From the NCBI RefSeq assembly GCF_051020765.1, contig NW_027469084.1, forward strand, positions 310,001-374,000: a stretch of 64,000 nt of DNA, written 5' to 3'. Of this stretch, positions 37,661 to 46,952 are shown one piece after another. How positions within the stretch are numbered: position 1 is the stretch's first letter; every line of letters begins with the position of its first letter. The DNA is from Lasioglossum baleicum (Eukaryota; Arthropoda; Insecta; Hymenoptera; Halictidae). Below the pieces are notes generated by a model. The model had not been told where the DNA came from. It saw only the letters and a list, made by a program, of their open reading frames with translations, and did not search any database. Both the position numbers and the translations under genes were made by a program.

Positions 37661-38743
37661 TTAATACCGACCATACCTCGTGCCGCTGCATTCTGGGCAC
37701 GTTTCCACCGTATAGTATGGGCGGCCACATCGGTAACAGTATTGCCACTTTTGAGGCTCCAAGCACTCCGAGTGGCAGTGCCCGATTTTGTGGCATCGCC
37801 AGCACCCTTCTTCTACTTCCGCGCCTCGTCGCCCTGGCCTCCCTCGCCTCTTCGGTGTGCCTCGTTGCCGTATTGGCATTACATTTGCTTCACGTCGTCC
37901 TGGGTTCTGGGCCGCCCGGTTGACGTTAGGTGCCGTACCATTTCCTCTTCGGGGTGGTGCGGTCGAGATTCCCCCCCTGGTCGGCCGCGCGTCAATCCTC
38001 ACCGATGTGCCGAACATATTTTGCGCCTGTATATTTAGGCCTGCCCTTTGCACCGGTTGGCTCGTCTGATTGCCGGGAAGGGTTCGGGCGATTCGCTCTT
38101 CTACCGCGTCTTCCGTCCTTTGACGGTGCTCCTGGCGGATTCTGTCTATCCGCGCTTCTACCGTGCCCTCTATGGCTCCGGGTCTGGCTACCCCTGCTAC
38201 CCTCGGTACTGCTGCTGCGACCGGGCTCGTTACCTTGGTTGGTCTTGGTACTGGCTCTTTTATCAGGCCTGGTTTAGCAATCCCTATTAGCAACTTTGTT
38301 TCTTTTAGGGCTGCTATCCCTCGGCCCAGGGTACCTTTTCTTTCTTCCTCCGTGATTATCTGTCCCAAGGTGCGTCTCGGTATTTCGGTGCTTTCGGAAG
38401 TTGGTTGCAACGCTTTTTGCGCCTCCGGATCCACCTTCTTCTCCTCCTCTTCTTCCGTTGGTGGTTGCTTGTCCTCCATTTGCTCCTGCGGCTCTTCCGG
38501 TATCGGCCGTAGCTGCAGTGCGGCCGTAGCCACAGAAGTTGTCGGTGGAGACGTTGGCCGCAGTAAGTCTCCCCACGGCAGGGCTTCTCCCAGCAAGTCC
38601 AATAATGGCTCCTGGTCCAGTTGAGGGGGTCCGTGCGGTCGACAAGCTATTGAGGCTGTCGCCGCCCGAATACCCCTCGGTAGTGGGTGTAGCCTTTTTA
38701 ATCGTTCTTCGATCGTCTCTATTGAGGCCTTGGCTGAGTCCAT
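37661..38743 (-). CDS. ORF3: Gag-like double zinc-finger protein in the env position
   Basis: 360 aa, starting 43 nt after the pol stop in another frame. The ATG at 38743 is preceded by an A run and followed by G. I do not recognise the N-terminal 280 residues: a Glu/Lys-rich acidic stretch lies at about 87-108, predicted helical Glu/Arg segments at about 130-150 and 190-220, and a strongly basic RG-rich stretch at about 283-307. The C-terminus has C314-x2-C317-x4-H322-x4-C327 and C336-x2-C339-x9-C349-x2-C352. This is the same order, spacing and CW...GH / CY-x-CG pattern as in Gag of this element. No signal peptide, transmembrane segment or envelope motif is present, so it is not Env. A nucleic-acid-binding or particle-assembly role is inferred from the fingers. 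The frame also stays open upstream of the ATG into the end of pol. A splice acceptor candidate lies 18 nt before the ATG. Confidence 0.85.
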   Translation of the reverse strand: MDSAKASIETIEERLKRLHPLPRGIRAATASIACRPHGPPQLDQEPLLDLLGEALPWGDLLRPTSPPTTSVATAALQLRPIPEEPQEQMEDKQPPTEEEEEKKVDPEAQKALQPTSESTEIPRRTLGQIITEEERKGTLGRGIAALKETKLLIGIAKPGLIKEPVPRPTKVTSPVAAAVPRVAGVARPGAIEGTVEARIDRIRQEHRQRTEDAVEERIARTLPGNQTSQPVQRAGLNIQAQNMFGTSVRIDARPTRGGISTAPPRRGNGTAPNVNRAAQNPGRREANVMPIRQRGTPKRRGRPGRRGAEVEEGCWRCHKIGHCHSECLEPQKWQYCYRCGRPYYTVETCPECSGTRYGRY

Positions 38744-38760
38744 TTTTTTTTCTTCGGTAA

Positions 38761-38790
38761 TCTGTTGGTAAAGAGAGGCTATGGTGTTAA
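38761..38790 (-). promoter_or_regulatory. Candidate splice acceptor for ORF3 mRNA
   Basis: On the minus strand a branch-point-like GATTAAC overlaps the pol stop codon and is followed by the pyrimidine-rich CCTCTCTTTACCAACAG. The AG ends at 38762, 18 nt before the ORF3 ATG. Spacing from the branch A to AG is about 27 nt, which is normal for animal introns. The call is based on consensus only. Confidence 0.45.
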
Positions 38791-41700
38791 TCTTTGTTTG
38801 TGGGTGTTTGAGTGGGGAAGTATGGTTTGAGGTCCGATATATGTGCCTTGCCGAGGTTCTTTCCTTCCTCGTTGGCCAAGTTGTATACTCCCGGTGACAG
38901 TTTTTTCGTTATTGTTACCGGACCAGTAAATTTCGGCGATAGTTTCGCCGCAAAATGGTTAGCGGCTGACGAGAGCACTCTCTGTCGCTTCATAACCCTG
39001 TCCCCTACGTTAAATTCTCGGTTTCTCCGACGCAAATTATAATGATGCGATTGTTTCCGATATGCGTCCTCGAGGTTTTCTAACATCCAATGCCGTAGCG
39101 TCGGTAATTGCGATACTCGTTTTTTCCAGGTCTCATTGGATGTCACCTCGAGGTCGATTGGAGGCTCGACGTTAGCCCTCGCACATTTTGCCGGTCGCGG
39201 CTCTCGCCCGTAATTGAGAAACGCTGGGGAGGCTTGTAGAACGGAATGGTGCGCGGTATTATACGCAAAACGAAACTGTGGTAAATTCAAGTCCCAATCT
39301 CGGTGGTCCCTCTCTATATAAGCGACGATCATCGTCTTCAGGATCCGATTCACTCGCTCTACTGGGTTCGCTTGCGGGTGGTACGGGGGGGTGGTACTTA
39401 ATCGAATGCCGTATTCGTCGGCAAGTTCCCTCAGAGTCTTGTTCGCGAACTCGGTACCGTTGTCCGTCAACAAGACATCCGGGGTCCCCCATCGCGAAAA
39501 AATTAACCCTTCCAGGGCGTCCGCTATTTTCGGACCGGTTGCACGTCGAAGCGGGGTGCACTCTATCCACTTTGTGAACAGATCCTGCATAACGAGAAGG
39601 TACGAGTTGCCGGACCTGCTCGGAGGGAACGGGCCCATAATGTCGGCAGCTACTACTGTCCAGGGCATGTCGACTCTGCGCCGACCCATCAACCCCGGTG
39701 GGAGTGTTTGTTCCACCTTCGTGAGCTGACAGGTATTACAGCGTCTTACGTATTCTACTGCCGTTCTATACATGCCTGGCCAGTAGTAGCGGGTGGCGAT
39801 ACGATGATAGGTCTTTTCGACCCCTAAATGCCCTGCCTGTGGGTTGTCGTGCGCCTCCTGCAGGATCTCGGTTCTCCGTTCCTCTGGGATTACGAGTTTC
39901 CACTCGTTCCCGTCGGAACCCAGCGTTTCCGCGATCAACGGATCTGTTCTTCGACAAAACAGCTCCCCGCCTCGAATTGCCCAGTCCGGAAATTTCTCGG
40001 GATTTTTCTCGACTTCCGCAAATTTTCCCTCGTACCACTTTGGGCGAACCGCGGCCGCGATATGAGTTTCCCTTTCGGTATCCCCCTCCCCCTCGTAAAT
40101 ACGCGAAAGTGCATCTGGCACTTTATTAAGGGCTCCCTGCCGATATACTACTTGGAAATCGTATTCCTGCAGCTGCAGGGCCCAACGCGCTAATCGACCC
40201 GTGGGGTTTTTCAGAGTTCTCAGCCACCGTAAACTGTTGTGGTCCGTAATTACCGTAAATGCGTACCCTTCTAAATATGGTCGAAATTTTTGTACTGCCC
40301 AGACAATCGCGAGACATTCGAGCTCTGTAGCGGAATATTTTCGCTCCGGTAATGTGAGTGATCTGCTCGCGAATGCTATTACGCGTTCGACCTCATCGAC
40401 CTCTTGCGTTAATACCGCGCCTAAACCTACCGTGCTCGCATCCGTCTGCAGGGTAAATGGGGTTTCGAAATTTGGGCACGAGAGGGTAGGTGCCGAAGCG
40501 ATCGCGTCCCGTAAGGATTCGAAGGCGCTTTGTTGGGCGTCCTTCCACTCCCATTCGCGATCTTTACGTAATAAACGGTTCAGTGGTTCGGCAAGTGTGG
40601 CGAATCCCGGAATGAATCTCCTGTACCAGGAGGCCATCCCGAGAAAACGCCGCACCTGCTTCACCGTTTTCGGCGGAGGATACGATAAAACGGGTTGGAT
40701 TTTCTCCGCGTCCACCTTTAATCCCTCTCGGCTCACCACGAAACCCAAATACCGGACTTCTTGACAGCAGAACTCGCACTTATCAGGATTTATCATTAGA
40801 CCGGCTTCCCTGATTCTATTCAATACGCGTTTGAGCCATTCGAGATGTTCTTTGAACGTTTTGGTGACGATAATTATATCGTCTAGATACGAAAACGCGT
40901 GAGGCTCCATTTCTGGGCCTATTAACCGGTCCAATAATCGCTGAAAGGTTGCGGGTGCTCCTGTCAGACCATACGGCATGCGGCGGAAATGGAAAAGACC
41001 TTTTCCCGGTACCGTAAAAGCTGTTATTTCGCGGCTTCCTTCCTCTAACGGAATTTGGAAATACGCTTGACTGAGGTCGATGGTCGAGATATATTTCGCG
41101 GCCCGTAACTTGTCTAGGATTTGCGTCATGAGCGGTAACGGATACGCATCTTTCTTCGAGACCTCGTTAACTTTTCGGAAATCGAGACAAAAACGGTATT
41201 TACCGTTGGGTTTCTTAACCATCACGATCGGACTTGACCAACCACTTTGCGATGGCTCTATTATGCCGTCGGCCAGTAGCTTATCTACTTCCTTATATAT
41301 GGCCTCCTGTACTTTCGGGGAGACGGCATAGTATCGCTGTTTAATCGGAGGATGGTCGCCCACATCGATTCTGTGGCTAGTCAAGTTCGTCATTCCGGTC
41401 ATATCGTTAAATTCCGGTAACGTGGTCTCGAGAAACTCTTTTAATTGCCGTTTTTCGGCTTCCTCCATCGTTTGTAGACCACAACATACGGTGTCGGGGT
41501 TAGTATTCTCGAAAGGGAATTTCTCATTTGGCCGTTTCGCAAAATACCACACTGAATTGTGGTATTCGGCTACTATGCCGAACTTCGCGATCGAATCGGT
41601 TCCTAATAGCAGGGGTGTCACCAGATTGTCCAGGACTCGCGCAAATATATCGCGTTTCTCTCTGCCTATTCTTAACGATAAACGTGCCTCCTCGATTGCT

Positions 41701-41906
41701 CGATCCACTGCGCCGGTGGCGAGGAGGAAATAGCAAGGTTTATCTGTTGTTCTAATTTCGATGATTCTATCCTCGACGTTCTCGAGGGTTTCTCGGCTCA
41801 CAAAGGTCAGCGATGAGCCCGAGTCTATTAAAGCGCGGGTCGCGAAATTGCCGATGTACGCGTCGACGGTCAGTAGAGGCGGTCGGTATACATCCCCATT
41901 TACCAT
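38787..41906 (-). CDS. pol: Pol polyprotein: protease, reverse transcriptase, RNase H, integrase
   Basis: 1039 aa from the first ATG. Aspartic protease: D28-S29-G30, with an LLG motif at 100-102. Reverse transcriptase: about 175-400, with catalytic D277 and Y340-L341-D342-D343, and LPLM and RRMPYGL segments. RNase H: about 483-600, with D489, E528 or E530, D555 and D598. Integrase: zinc site H693, H701, C723, C726, then catalytic D755, D815, E850 (34 residues between the last two), and a GPY/F-like stretch near 989-1010. No chromodomain follows. All catalytic residues are present, so the enzyme set looks functional: processing, copying of element RNA to DNA and integration. The frame is open without ATG back to about 41980, overlapping gag in the -1 frame, so the natural product is probably a Gag-Pol fusion made by frameshifting. 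The first ATG is used here only as a conservative limit. Confidence 0.96.
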   Translation of the reverse strand: MVNGDVYRPPLLTVDAYIGNFATRALIDSGSSLTFVSRETLENVEDRIIEIRTTDKPCYFLLATGAVDRAIEEARLSLRIGREKRDIFARVLDNLVTPLLLGTDSIAKFGIVAEYHNSVWYFAKRPNEKFPFENTNPDTVCCGLQTMEEAEKRQLKEFLETTLPEFNDMTGMTNLTSHRIDVGDHPPIKQRYYAVSPKVQEAIYKEVDKLLADGIIEPSQSGWSSPIVMVKKPNGKYRFCLDFRKVNEVSKKDAYPLPLMTQILDKLRAAKYISTIDLSQAYFQIPLEEGSREITAFTVPGKGLFHFRRMPYGLTGAPATFQRLLDRLIGPEMEPHAFSYLDDIIIVTKTFKEHLEWLKRVLNRIREAGLMINPDKCEFCCQEVRYLGFVVSREGLKVDAEKIQPVLSYPPPKTVKQVRRFLGMASWYRRFIPGFATLAEPLNRLLRKDREWEWKDAQQSAFESLRDAIASAPTLSCPNFETPFTLQTDASTVGLGAVLTQEVDEVERVIAFASRSLTLPERKYSATELECLAIVWAVQKFRPYLEGYAFTVITDHNSLRWLRTLKNPTGRLARWALQLQEYDFQVVYRQGALNKVPDALSRIYEGEGDTERETHIAAAVRPKWYEGKFAEVEKNPEKFPDWAIRGGELFCRRTDPLIAETLGSDGNEWKLVIPEERRTEILQEAHDNPQAGHLGVEKTYHRIATRYYWPGMYRTAVEYVRRCNTCQLTKVEQTLPPGLMGRRRVDMPWTVVAADIMGPFPPSRSGNSYLLVMQDLFTKWIECTPLRRATGPKIADALEGLIFSRWGTPDVLLTDNGTEFANKTLRELADEYGIRLSTTPPYHPQANPVERVNRILKTMIVAYIERDHRDWDLNLPQFRFAYNTAHHSVLQASPAFLNYGREPRPAKCARANVEPPIDLEVTSNETWKKRVSQLPTLRHWMLENLEDAYRKQSHHYNLRRRNREFNVGDRVMKRQRVLSSAANHFAAKLSPKFTGPVTITKKLSPGVYNLANEEGKNLGKAHISDLKPYFPTQTPTNKD

Positions 41907-41920
41907 TACGCGGGCCGATA

Positions 41921-43342
41921 TTAGTTCGGGTGAAGTCTCTCCCGACCCCTTGATCGACTTCCCCCCTCGTTTCCCGACCGTTTACTGCACCTTCGGCAGC
42001 GATTTATTGTAACCCCCTCCGCTCCGCACCCGTAGCAGTGCAGTTGCGGTTCTTCACGGCAGTCTCGAGACAGGTGACCAGTCCTACGGCAATTCCAACA
42101 TTGATGCTGGTACTTCCCGGTAGCACGCGGTTTATCGCGTCGCGGCCATTGTTGCACCGCCACGGCTGCAGTCTCCTTCGGTGTACGAGCTGGGGGTTCG
42201 CGGGATGAGCCACGTGATCCGTTCCCGGGTCGGCATCTGTCGTGTCCCCCCGGCGTCGACGACAGTTGTTTACCTGCCCCCGACTCCCGAGGTTTGCGAA
42301 GCGCCGATCCGGTTCGAGATTCTTTACGGAAGGATCGGGAGAGTCGACCGCCCGACTCGTCACTTTCTCCCCCGCTAGCGGAGGATACCGCGTTCGCGTA
42401 CCCAAAAGTGACCGACTTACCCCTTCCGGGTGCCTTTACGCGTGAATGTCTACTGGGATCGAATGCTAACCCGGGGTGCACCATTTCCGATGGTTTGGGA
42501 TTCCCCCGTTCTCTACGCTCTTCGACCCGGTCCGCCTCCACTAACCTATCTGACGCGTCATCGACCGCGCTTAACGACTCTCTTGCTATCGCTTGTCGTA
42601 ACGATAATCTCGCGCCTTCATACAATATCCTTGCCATTCTCTCCTCTGACCACCGCGGCTGTAATTTATCGAACATCGTGGTCATGGCCATTATGTACTC
42701 GCGGACGGGCTCTGTCTCATCCTGGAATCGTTCTCTTATGTTCCGTTCCAGGTTGAATTGGTATTCGGGGTCCCCGAAAAATTCTCGAAACGCGGTCGCG
42801 AATTCCGCCCAACTCCCACAACGACTTCCCTTGCGTTTGTGCCAACGCTCCGCTGTGCCCCCGAAACAAACTGCTACGCAGTCGATCAATTCTATATCGT
42901 CGATGCCGTGATACTGTTTCTGGTGTTCGAGGTCCTCTAGAAATTCTTCTGGGTCCTCTCCCTCTTCACCGGAGAATTTTAGCCTCCATCGCCTAATTAT
43001 TTCGGCGATGGGGGTTCCTCTATAATTCAACTCTCGGGGTCTCGCTCCGCGTGGCCCTTCCGCGTCGGGGTCGTCGCGTGATTCGGGATTCGCACGGGAT
43101 TCGGGGTTCGTGCTCGGCATTCTTGGTACCGGACTACGGCGTCGTTCGGGAGACCAAGGTCTCCACCTTTGATCCTGCGGGACTCTCAAACTAAATTCGC
43201 GGGGCGGTGATCTGCCGCCGCCTTCATTTTCCTCTTTCTGACTAATGCGTAAGGCCGTTATATGGTCTAACGCGTCCCCGTAGTCCGATTCTCCGCCGTC
43301 GTCCCCATGTTCCTTTTTCGGTAAATTTAACGAACTTCTCAT
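41921..43342 (-). CDS. gag: Gag polyprotein of the Ty3/Gypsy element
   Basis: 473 aa structural protein that would form the virus-like particle and bind the element RNA. The N-terminus (1-105) is acidic then Arg/Pro/Ser-rich and probably disordered. Residues about 115-275 match the retrotransposon Gag capsid-type pattern (W-x-L-K-F-S-G, EEFLEDLE, GGTAERW, W-x-E-F, F-R-E-F-F). A basic, Ser/Gly-rich linker follows. At the C-terminus is a CCHC knuckle C415-x2-C418-x4-H423-x4-C428 and then a second finger C436-x2-C439-x9-C449-x2-C452, of CCCC type. The ATG at 43342 has A at -3. Upstream is a ~2 kb leader. The downstream pol frame overlaps the last ~60 nt in the -1 frame, with a GGGGGGA heptamer at 41960..41966. 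No stop or frameshift damage is seen. The third ORF of this element ends in the same finger pair. Confidence 0.94.
   Translation of the reverse strand: MRSSLNLPKKEHGDDGGESDYGDALDHITALRISQKEENEGGGRSPPREFSLRVPQDQRWRPWSPERRRSPVPRMPSTNPESRANPESRDDPDAEGPRGARPRELNYRGTPIAEIIRRWRLKFSGEEGEDPEEFLEDLEHQKQYHGIDDIELIDCVAVCFGGTAERWHKRKGSRCGSWAEFATAFREFFGDPEYQFNLERNIRERFQDETEPVREYIMAMTTMFDKLQPRWSEERMARILYEGARLSLRQAIARESLSAVDDASDRLVEADRVEERRERGNPKPSEMVHPGLAFDPSRHSRVKAPGRGKSVTFGYANAVSSASGGESDESGGRLSRSFRKESRTGSALRKPRESGAGKQLSSTPGGHDRCRPGNGSRGSSREPPARTPKETAAVAVQQWPRRDKPRATGKYQHQCWNCRRTGHLSRDCREEPQLHCYGCGAEGVTINRCRRCSKRSGNEGGSRSRGRERLHPN
41960..41966 (-). promoter_or_regulatory. Candidate -1 ribosomal frameshift site (GGGGGGA)
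   Basis: In the gag frame the codons are GAG GGG GGA AGT, giving the heptamer G GGG GGA, which fits X XXY YYZ. Slipping back one base enters the open pol frame, which has no stop between here and the protease. The next upstream stop in the pol frame is just before 41981, so the site lies in the only possible window (about 41981 to 41921). Two weak 5 bp stems follow (AAGTC/GACTT or TCGGG/CCCGA), with no clear pseudoknot. Confidence 0.6.
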
Positions 43343-43539
43343 TTTGATTCGTGAACCCCGACACCCAACTCGAAACAGAGTTTCCGTAACCGCGGCCGTA
43401 TGACCCGAAATGGAATTATTCCCGATATATCACGTTTTAGACAGAGAGGGTGCGTTTTCTTTTTCGTATCGCTAATTTTCCTCGTATTTATTACGACGCA
43501 AATTTTCCTTTTACCGACACGAATTCCGACTTTACCTCT

Positions 43540-43546
43540 ACTTACT
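43540..43546 (-). promoter_or_regulatory. Candidate splice donor in the leader
   Basis: On the minus strand GGCA|GTAAGT, with the intron G at 43545, about 200 nt before the gag ATG. Joined to the acceptor at 38762 it would remove gag and pol (about 4.8 kb) and give a subgenomic ORF3 mRNA. The -1 base is A, not G. Confidence 0.35.
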
Positions 43547-45067
43547 GCCTTTCCCCCAGCCCTTTCTCGCTCTCTCTATCGCGCCAAAAAGGGGAAAACA
43601 ACAACCCAATCAAAACACTAAATCGGACCCTTTTCGTCAATTTCCCACGCACCTGCCCGTCGACAGTATTACTGCGCGGTCGCTAAGATACTACCGGTAG
43701 ATTTTCGCAAATTATTCGCCAAATTTCCTCAAGAAACTCGCTAAAAGGTGACCATTATTTTTCCGCAAATTGTTCGCTAATTTCCGAAAAACAAAACTCG
43801 CAAAGTATCTACTACTAGGATCCTGCAAATCTCTTTATTTCCGACTAGCGCTAGTCGTTTCACCAAAATATTTCATAAAAGGGGTCCGAAAATTTTAATT
43901 ACTTGTTAAACTCTCTAGAGTTCAATCGCAAATGGGTTATATTCGTCTAGACTACGGACGATATACGGACAACAAACCAACTTCCTCCACCACATGTATA
44001 ACACAAAAAAAAATTTTATAAAAAAAACCGTTTGCATGTGGGGTCAATTTTTGGGAAACAGCATGAACATAATCAAAATATAACAACGAGGTGAAATTAT
44101 GCGAGAATATCGCAGCCGCGGGTGGATTACGCTATATGCGGTACCTTCCCCGCGACCGAGAGTTTTCTCTCTATTATCAATTCCCAATAATTGCAATTAA
44201 ACAACCGTGTGCCATTCCGAGAAAAAAAAGAAACAATTTGCATAAATTATGACAATAAGTTCAATGTTTAAATATTAGGAGTTGGTGATTATTGAGGAAA
44301 GTGGAATGGTATACAAGAGGAAAATCATATGAGAAAAATGTATCGGTATTGTGGACCTTTACGGGCGGACTACCTCTAGGGGCGATCCTAGTCTCGTAAC
44401 GGTATTACCCACAATAAACAAATATACATTGTCCCTCGTATTGGGGATTATTGGGGCGAAACTCCAGATTCCTGGGCGGGTCACACTCGGTGGTGTGTCC
44501 CTCTCCCGCGAAATCAAGTGTTACCCCTCCGCCAATAACGAGGTCCAAACACAATTAAATAAACACAGTAAATATGCACAGTATATAATAAAAATTTTTC
44601 CAATGAAATAATGAAAAAAAATCAGACTGCGAAGGAAGCGTGATCGGTATTGATTGAATAACGTAAATTTTCTATTAGTTTTTGATTTTGTTTAATCTTG
44701 TATAAACTTTAATTATTTTATCTGTACTATGGCCAACGTCGCCTAATGCCAATTTGTCAACCTAGAGTTACACTACTAATATCAGCAACAAATTACCCGA
44801 AGGTCCGTTAATATTTATTAAATAATGGATTGAAAGTGGAATAAACAATGTTATCCAGATGAAGCTAAATGAGATTATCCAAATTATTACTATTATTATT
44901 AGTACACTGTGTGCAATTGCGTCGAGAATACGCGCGATCACGTTTCCTTTTCTGACCCTCAATCCTGAAAATAAATTTTGTACACCCGGTATATCGTAAC
45001 GGTGGAATGGCACACGAAATTCGAAAATATAATGAACAAAGGCCTTCGTCAAGGACCTTGAACAGAG

Positions 45068-45121
45068 AACAGGCTGTTGTAAATACGACGTGGCACCGTA
45101 ATATCTTTTCAACAGCCTGTT
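45068..45121 (-). other. Leader hairpin candidate
   Basis: AACAGGCTGTTG and CAACAGCCTGTT are perfect 12 bp reverse complements with a 30 nt spacer. Each arm is itself nearly palindromic, so in RNA the arms could also pair between two molecules, as dimer-initiation sites do. The position between PBS and gag fits a packaging or dimerisation element, which is inference. Confidence 0.4.
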
Positions 45122-45347
45122 GCTGTGTTTACGAGGTGTTGGTTCGTTGGTTCGAGCGAGACAAAGAAAGTACCGCTCAAGGACGGGTCGTGTTTCTCTA
45201 CTACGCGACCGTTTCGTTCGACCGATTCAAATTCACACGTTTCGCCTTCGAAATTAGAATTTTCCCGTGAGAGCCTCGAACTTCCTCACGCGTCTCTTTT
45301 TTTAAAAAGCCTATCTCAAATCGCTTTTTACGGCGAGATTTCCGCAA

Positions 45348-45360
45348 TGTTCGGGCGCCA
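45348..45360 (-). other. Primer binding site, tRNA-Lys type
   Basis: On the minus strand TGGCGCCCGAACA lies three bases (AAT) inside the 5' LTR. It starts with TGG, complementary to the tRNA CCA end. These 13 bases equal the start of the classical tRNA-Lys(UUU) primer site known from lentiviruses; the following bases do not continue that match. The exact host tRNA needs the host tRNA set. Confidence 0.88.
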
Positions 45361-46260
45361 ATTTGTCACGGCGTTTATTTCCCGGCGAACCGAGAGATAA
45401 CCGCCTTCGAGAAATTATGGCCTTGCGACCGGGCCACGCTCGGTCGCGCGACACGTGGTCCTCTCGAGACAAAAGATCTTCGCAGATTCGAACGGAACGA
45501 CAAATTTGGACACGAAGTGAACGGGCGCCAGGTACTATACCGTACCACGCGAACTCTCGAACGATTCGATCGGTTCTCAAAACGACGTCGAATCTGCGAA
45601 CATCGTTTAGGCCGGTGACGGCCGCGAATGGGTCCAGGGAACCACGTGAGGAAAGGAACGGGGCATTCCCCGCGACGAGAACGTTTCTCACGGTAAATGA
45701 AGCTACTCTGTTGATCTCGGGCAAAATATAGTCGTTTATTAAAACGAGATGGTCATACAATCCGCCGGCCGCTGCCGGCGGTAGTCAATAGCTTTGCCGG
45801 CGCGAACACGAAAGTGACGGCGGCTGTTCGGCCGATCGCGCGGAATAACTTCTATCGCGTCGAGCTCGGTCGTCACAGGACTTCGCGTGAATTTACAAGC
45901 CACGAGGGCACGAATTCGACCGAGCTCCGGTGACGTACGCGTTCCTAATTCGAGACTGGGCGAAATGTGCGAACGGTGAACGACACGAAACGAATACGGC
46001 GCATTATCCTCCCGAGGAACGATCCGAGGGTAACCCGAAGAATTACCGGGCGAATATCGTGGGTCCCGAATAACTCGTGCACGAGGATTCGGCGACACAC
46101 GATCCGCGGCCTCGCGAGCCTCTCAGGAGAGCGACTCCTGGTCAACGGTAAACGCGGGGAAACACGCGGTACACCGCGGTACGAACTTTCGCGAACTCAA
46201 ATAACGTCCCCGAACCAACACGAACTGGTCACAAAAGATATCGAAATAAAGCCTGACCGG

Positions 46261-46270
46261 CACTTACCAA
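46261..46270 (-). promoter_or_regulatory. Alternative splice donor in the 5' LTR
   Basis: On the minus strand TTG|GTAAGTG, a good donor consensus with the intron G at 46267. It can be used only if transcription starts upstream of it in the LTR (for example from the TATAAC near 46895). The same sequence occurs at 36408..36417 in the 3' LTR. Confidence 0.3.
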
Positions 46271-46952
46271 TTTCGCTGTACTGGCGGCTGTCGCAAAATA
46301 CTTTGTTCACTCGCGGTCTAATGGTTCGCACGTCTTAACGGTAAACAGTCCTTCGACCCAGTGGCCCAGTTCGAGATGCTTCGGAACGCGGAAGCGAGTT
46401 TTCCCCCCACTCTCGTCTTCGGCGACGCTCGGGCCAATCACGTTGTTTCTGGGCGCAGGGACGACTCGATGACATGTCGGCCCGGGCCTTCGGTATTTTC
46501 TATTTTCCGAAGCCCGGCCGATATAAGGCGGTAAGTCGGCATCCATGGATCCGAGCCGTTCCGGTGTAGCTCTCATGGCATTTTCCGGATGAGACGTCGA
46601 CGAGGGTGGACTGCTGATCGTCCTTATGTTTAACAGCCTCGTCGCTTTCTCCGGGTTGACAGATCCGGGCTCGGTCCAATCCTCGCCGTCTTCCTTGCCA
46701 GCGGCGCCCTGTGATTGGTGTTCCGAGCGTCTCCGCTTGCGGCCTTCCGCCAATCGGCGGCCGGAGACAGGTATCGGGCTCCTCGCCGATTTCGGTGGTT
46801 TCTGAAAACTCTTGTCGCGCCCGGCGGCGCGACATTCAAATGCGATAATTCTATTCTTTTGGGCGTTCGGATGTCCCAGGGAGAGCGCTCGTTATAACCG
46901 TTTCGTTATTATGCCGCTTTCCAGTGACCCGGTCTTTCGCTTAAGGTTCGGA

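Larger units (their letters stand above)
43343..45347 (-). other. Long untranslated leader between PBS and gag
   Basis: About 2.0 kb without a convincing gene, more AT-rich than the rest of the element. It holds a 12 bp inverted repeat (AACAGGCTGTTG at 45068..45079 and CAACAGCCTGTT at 45110..45121) about 230 nt past the PBS. A 7 bp inverted repeat (CCACATG at 43990..43996 and CATGTGG at 44035..44041) flanks an A/T run. The donor candidate at 43545 is also here. A 114-codon minus-strand frame at 44768..45112 encodes a hydrophobic Ile-rich stretch from AT-rich DNA and is not convincing. Confidence 0.7.

Noticed and set aside
38163..38624. Plus-strand frames of 70-205 codons opposite gag, pol and ORF3 (for example 38163..38624, 40201..40764, 42294..42911)
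   Set aside because: Antisense shadows of real minus-strand genes with no domains of their own.
37661..38743. ORF3 as an envelope protein, which would make the element an errantivirus
   Set aside because: No signal peptide, no transmembrane segment and no fusion or cleavage motif. The C-terminus is a pair of zinc fingers.
44768..45112. 114-codon minus-strand frame in the leader with an Ile-rich hydrophobic stretch
   Set aside because: AT-rich leader sequence; the hydrophobic run comes from repeated ATT/ATA codons. No homology recognised and position upstream of gag is unlikely for a gene.
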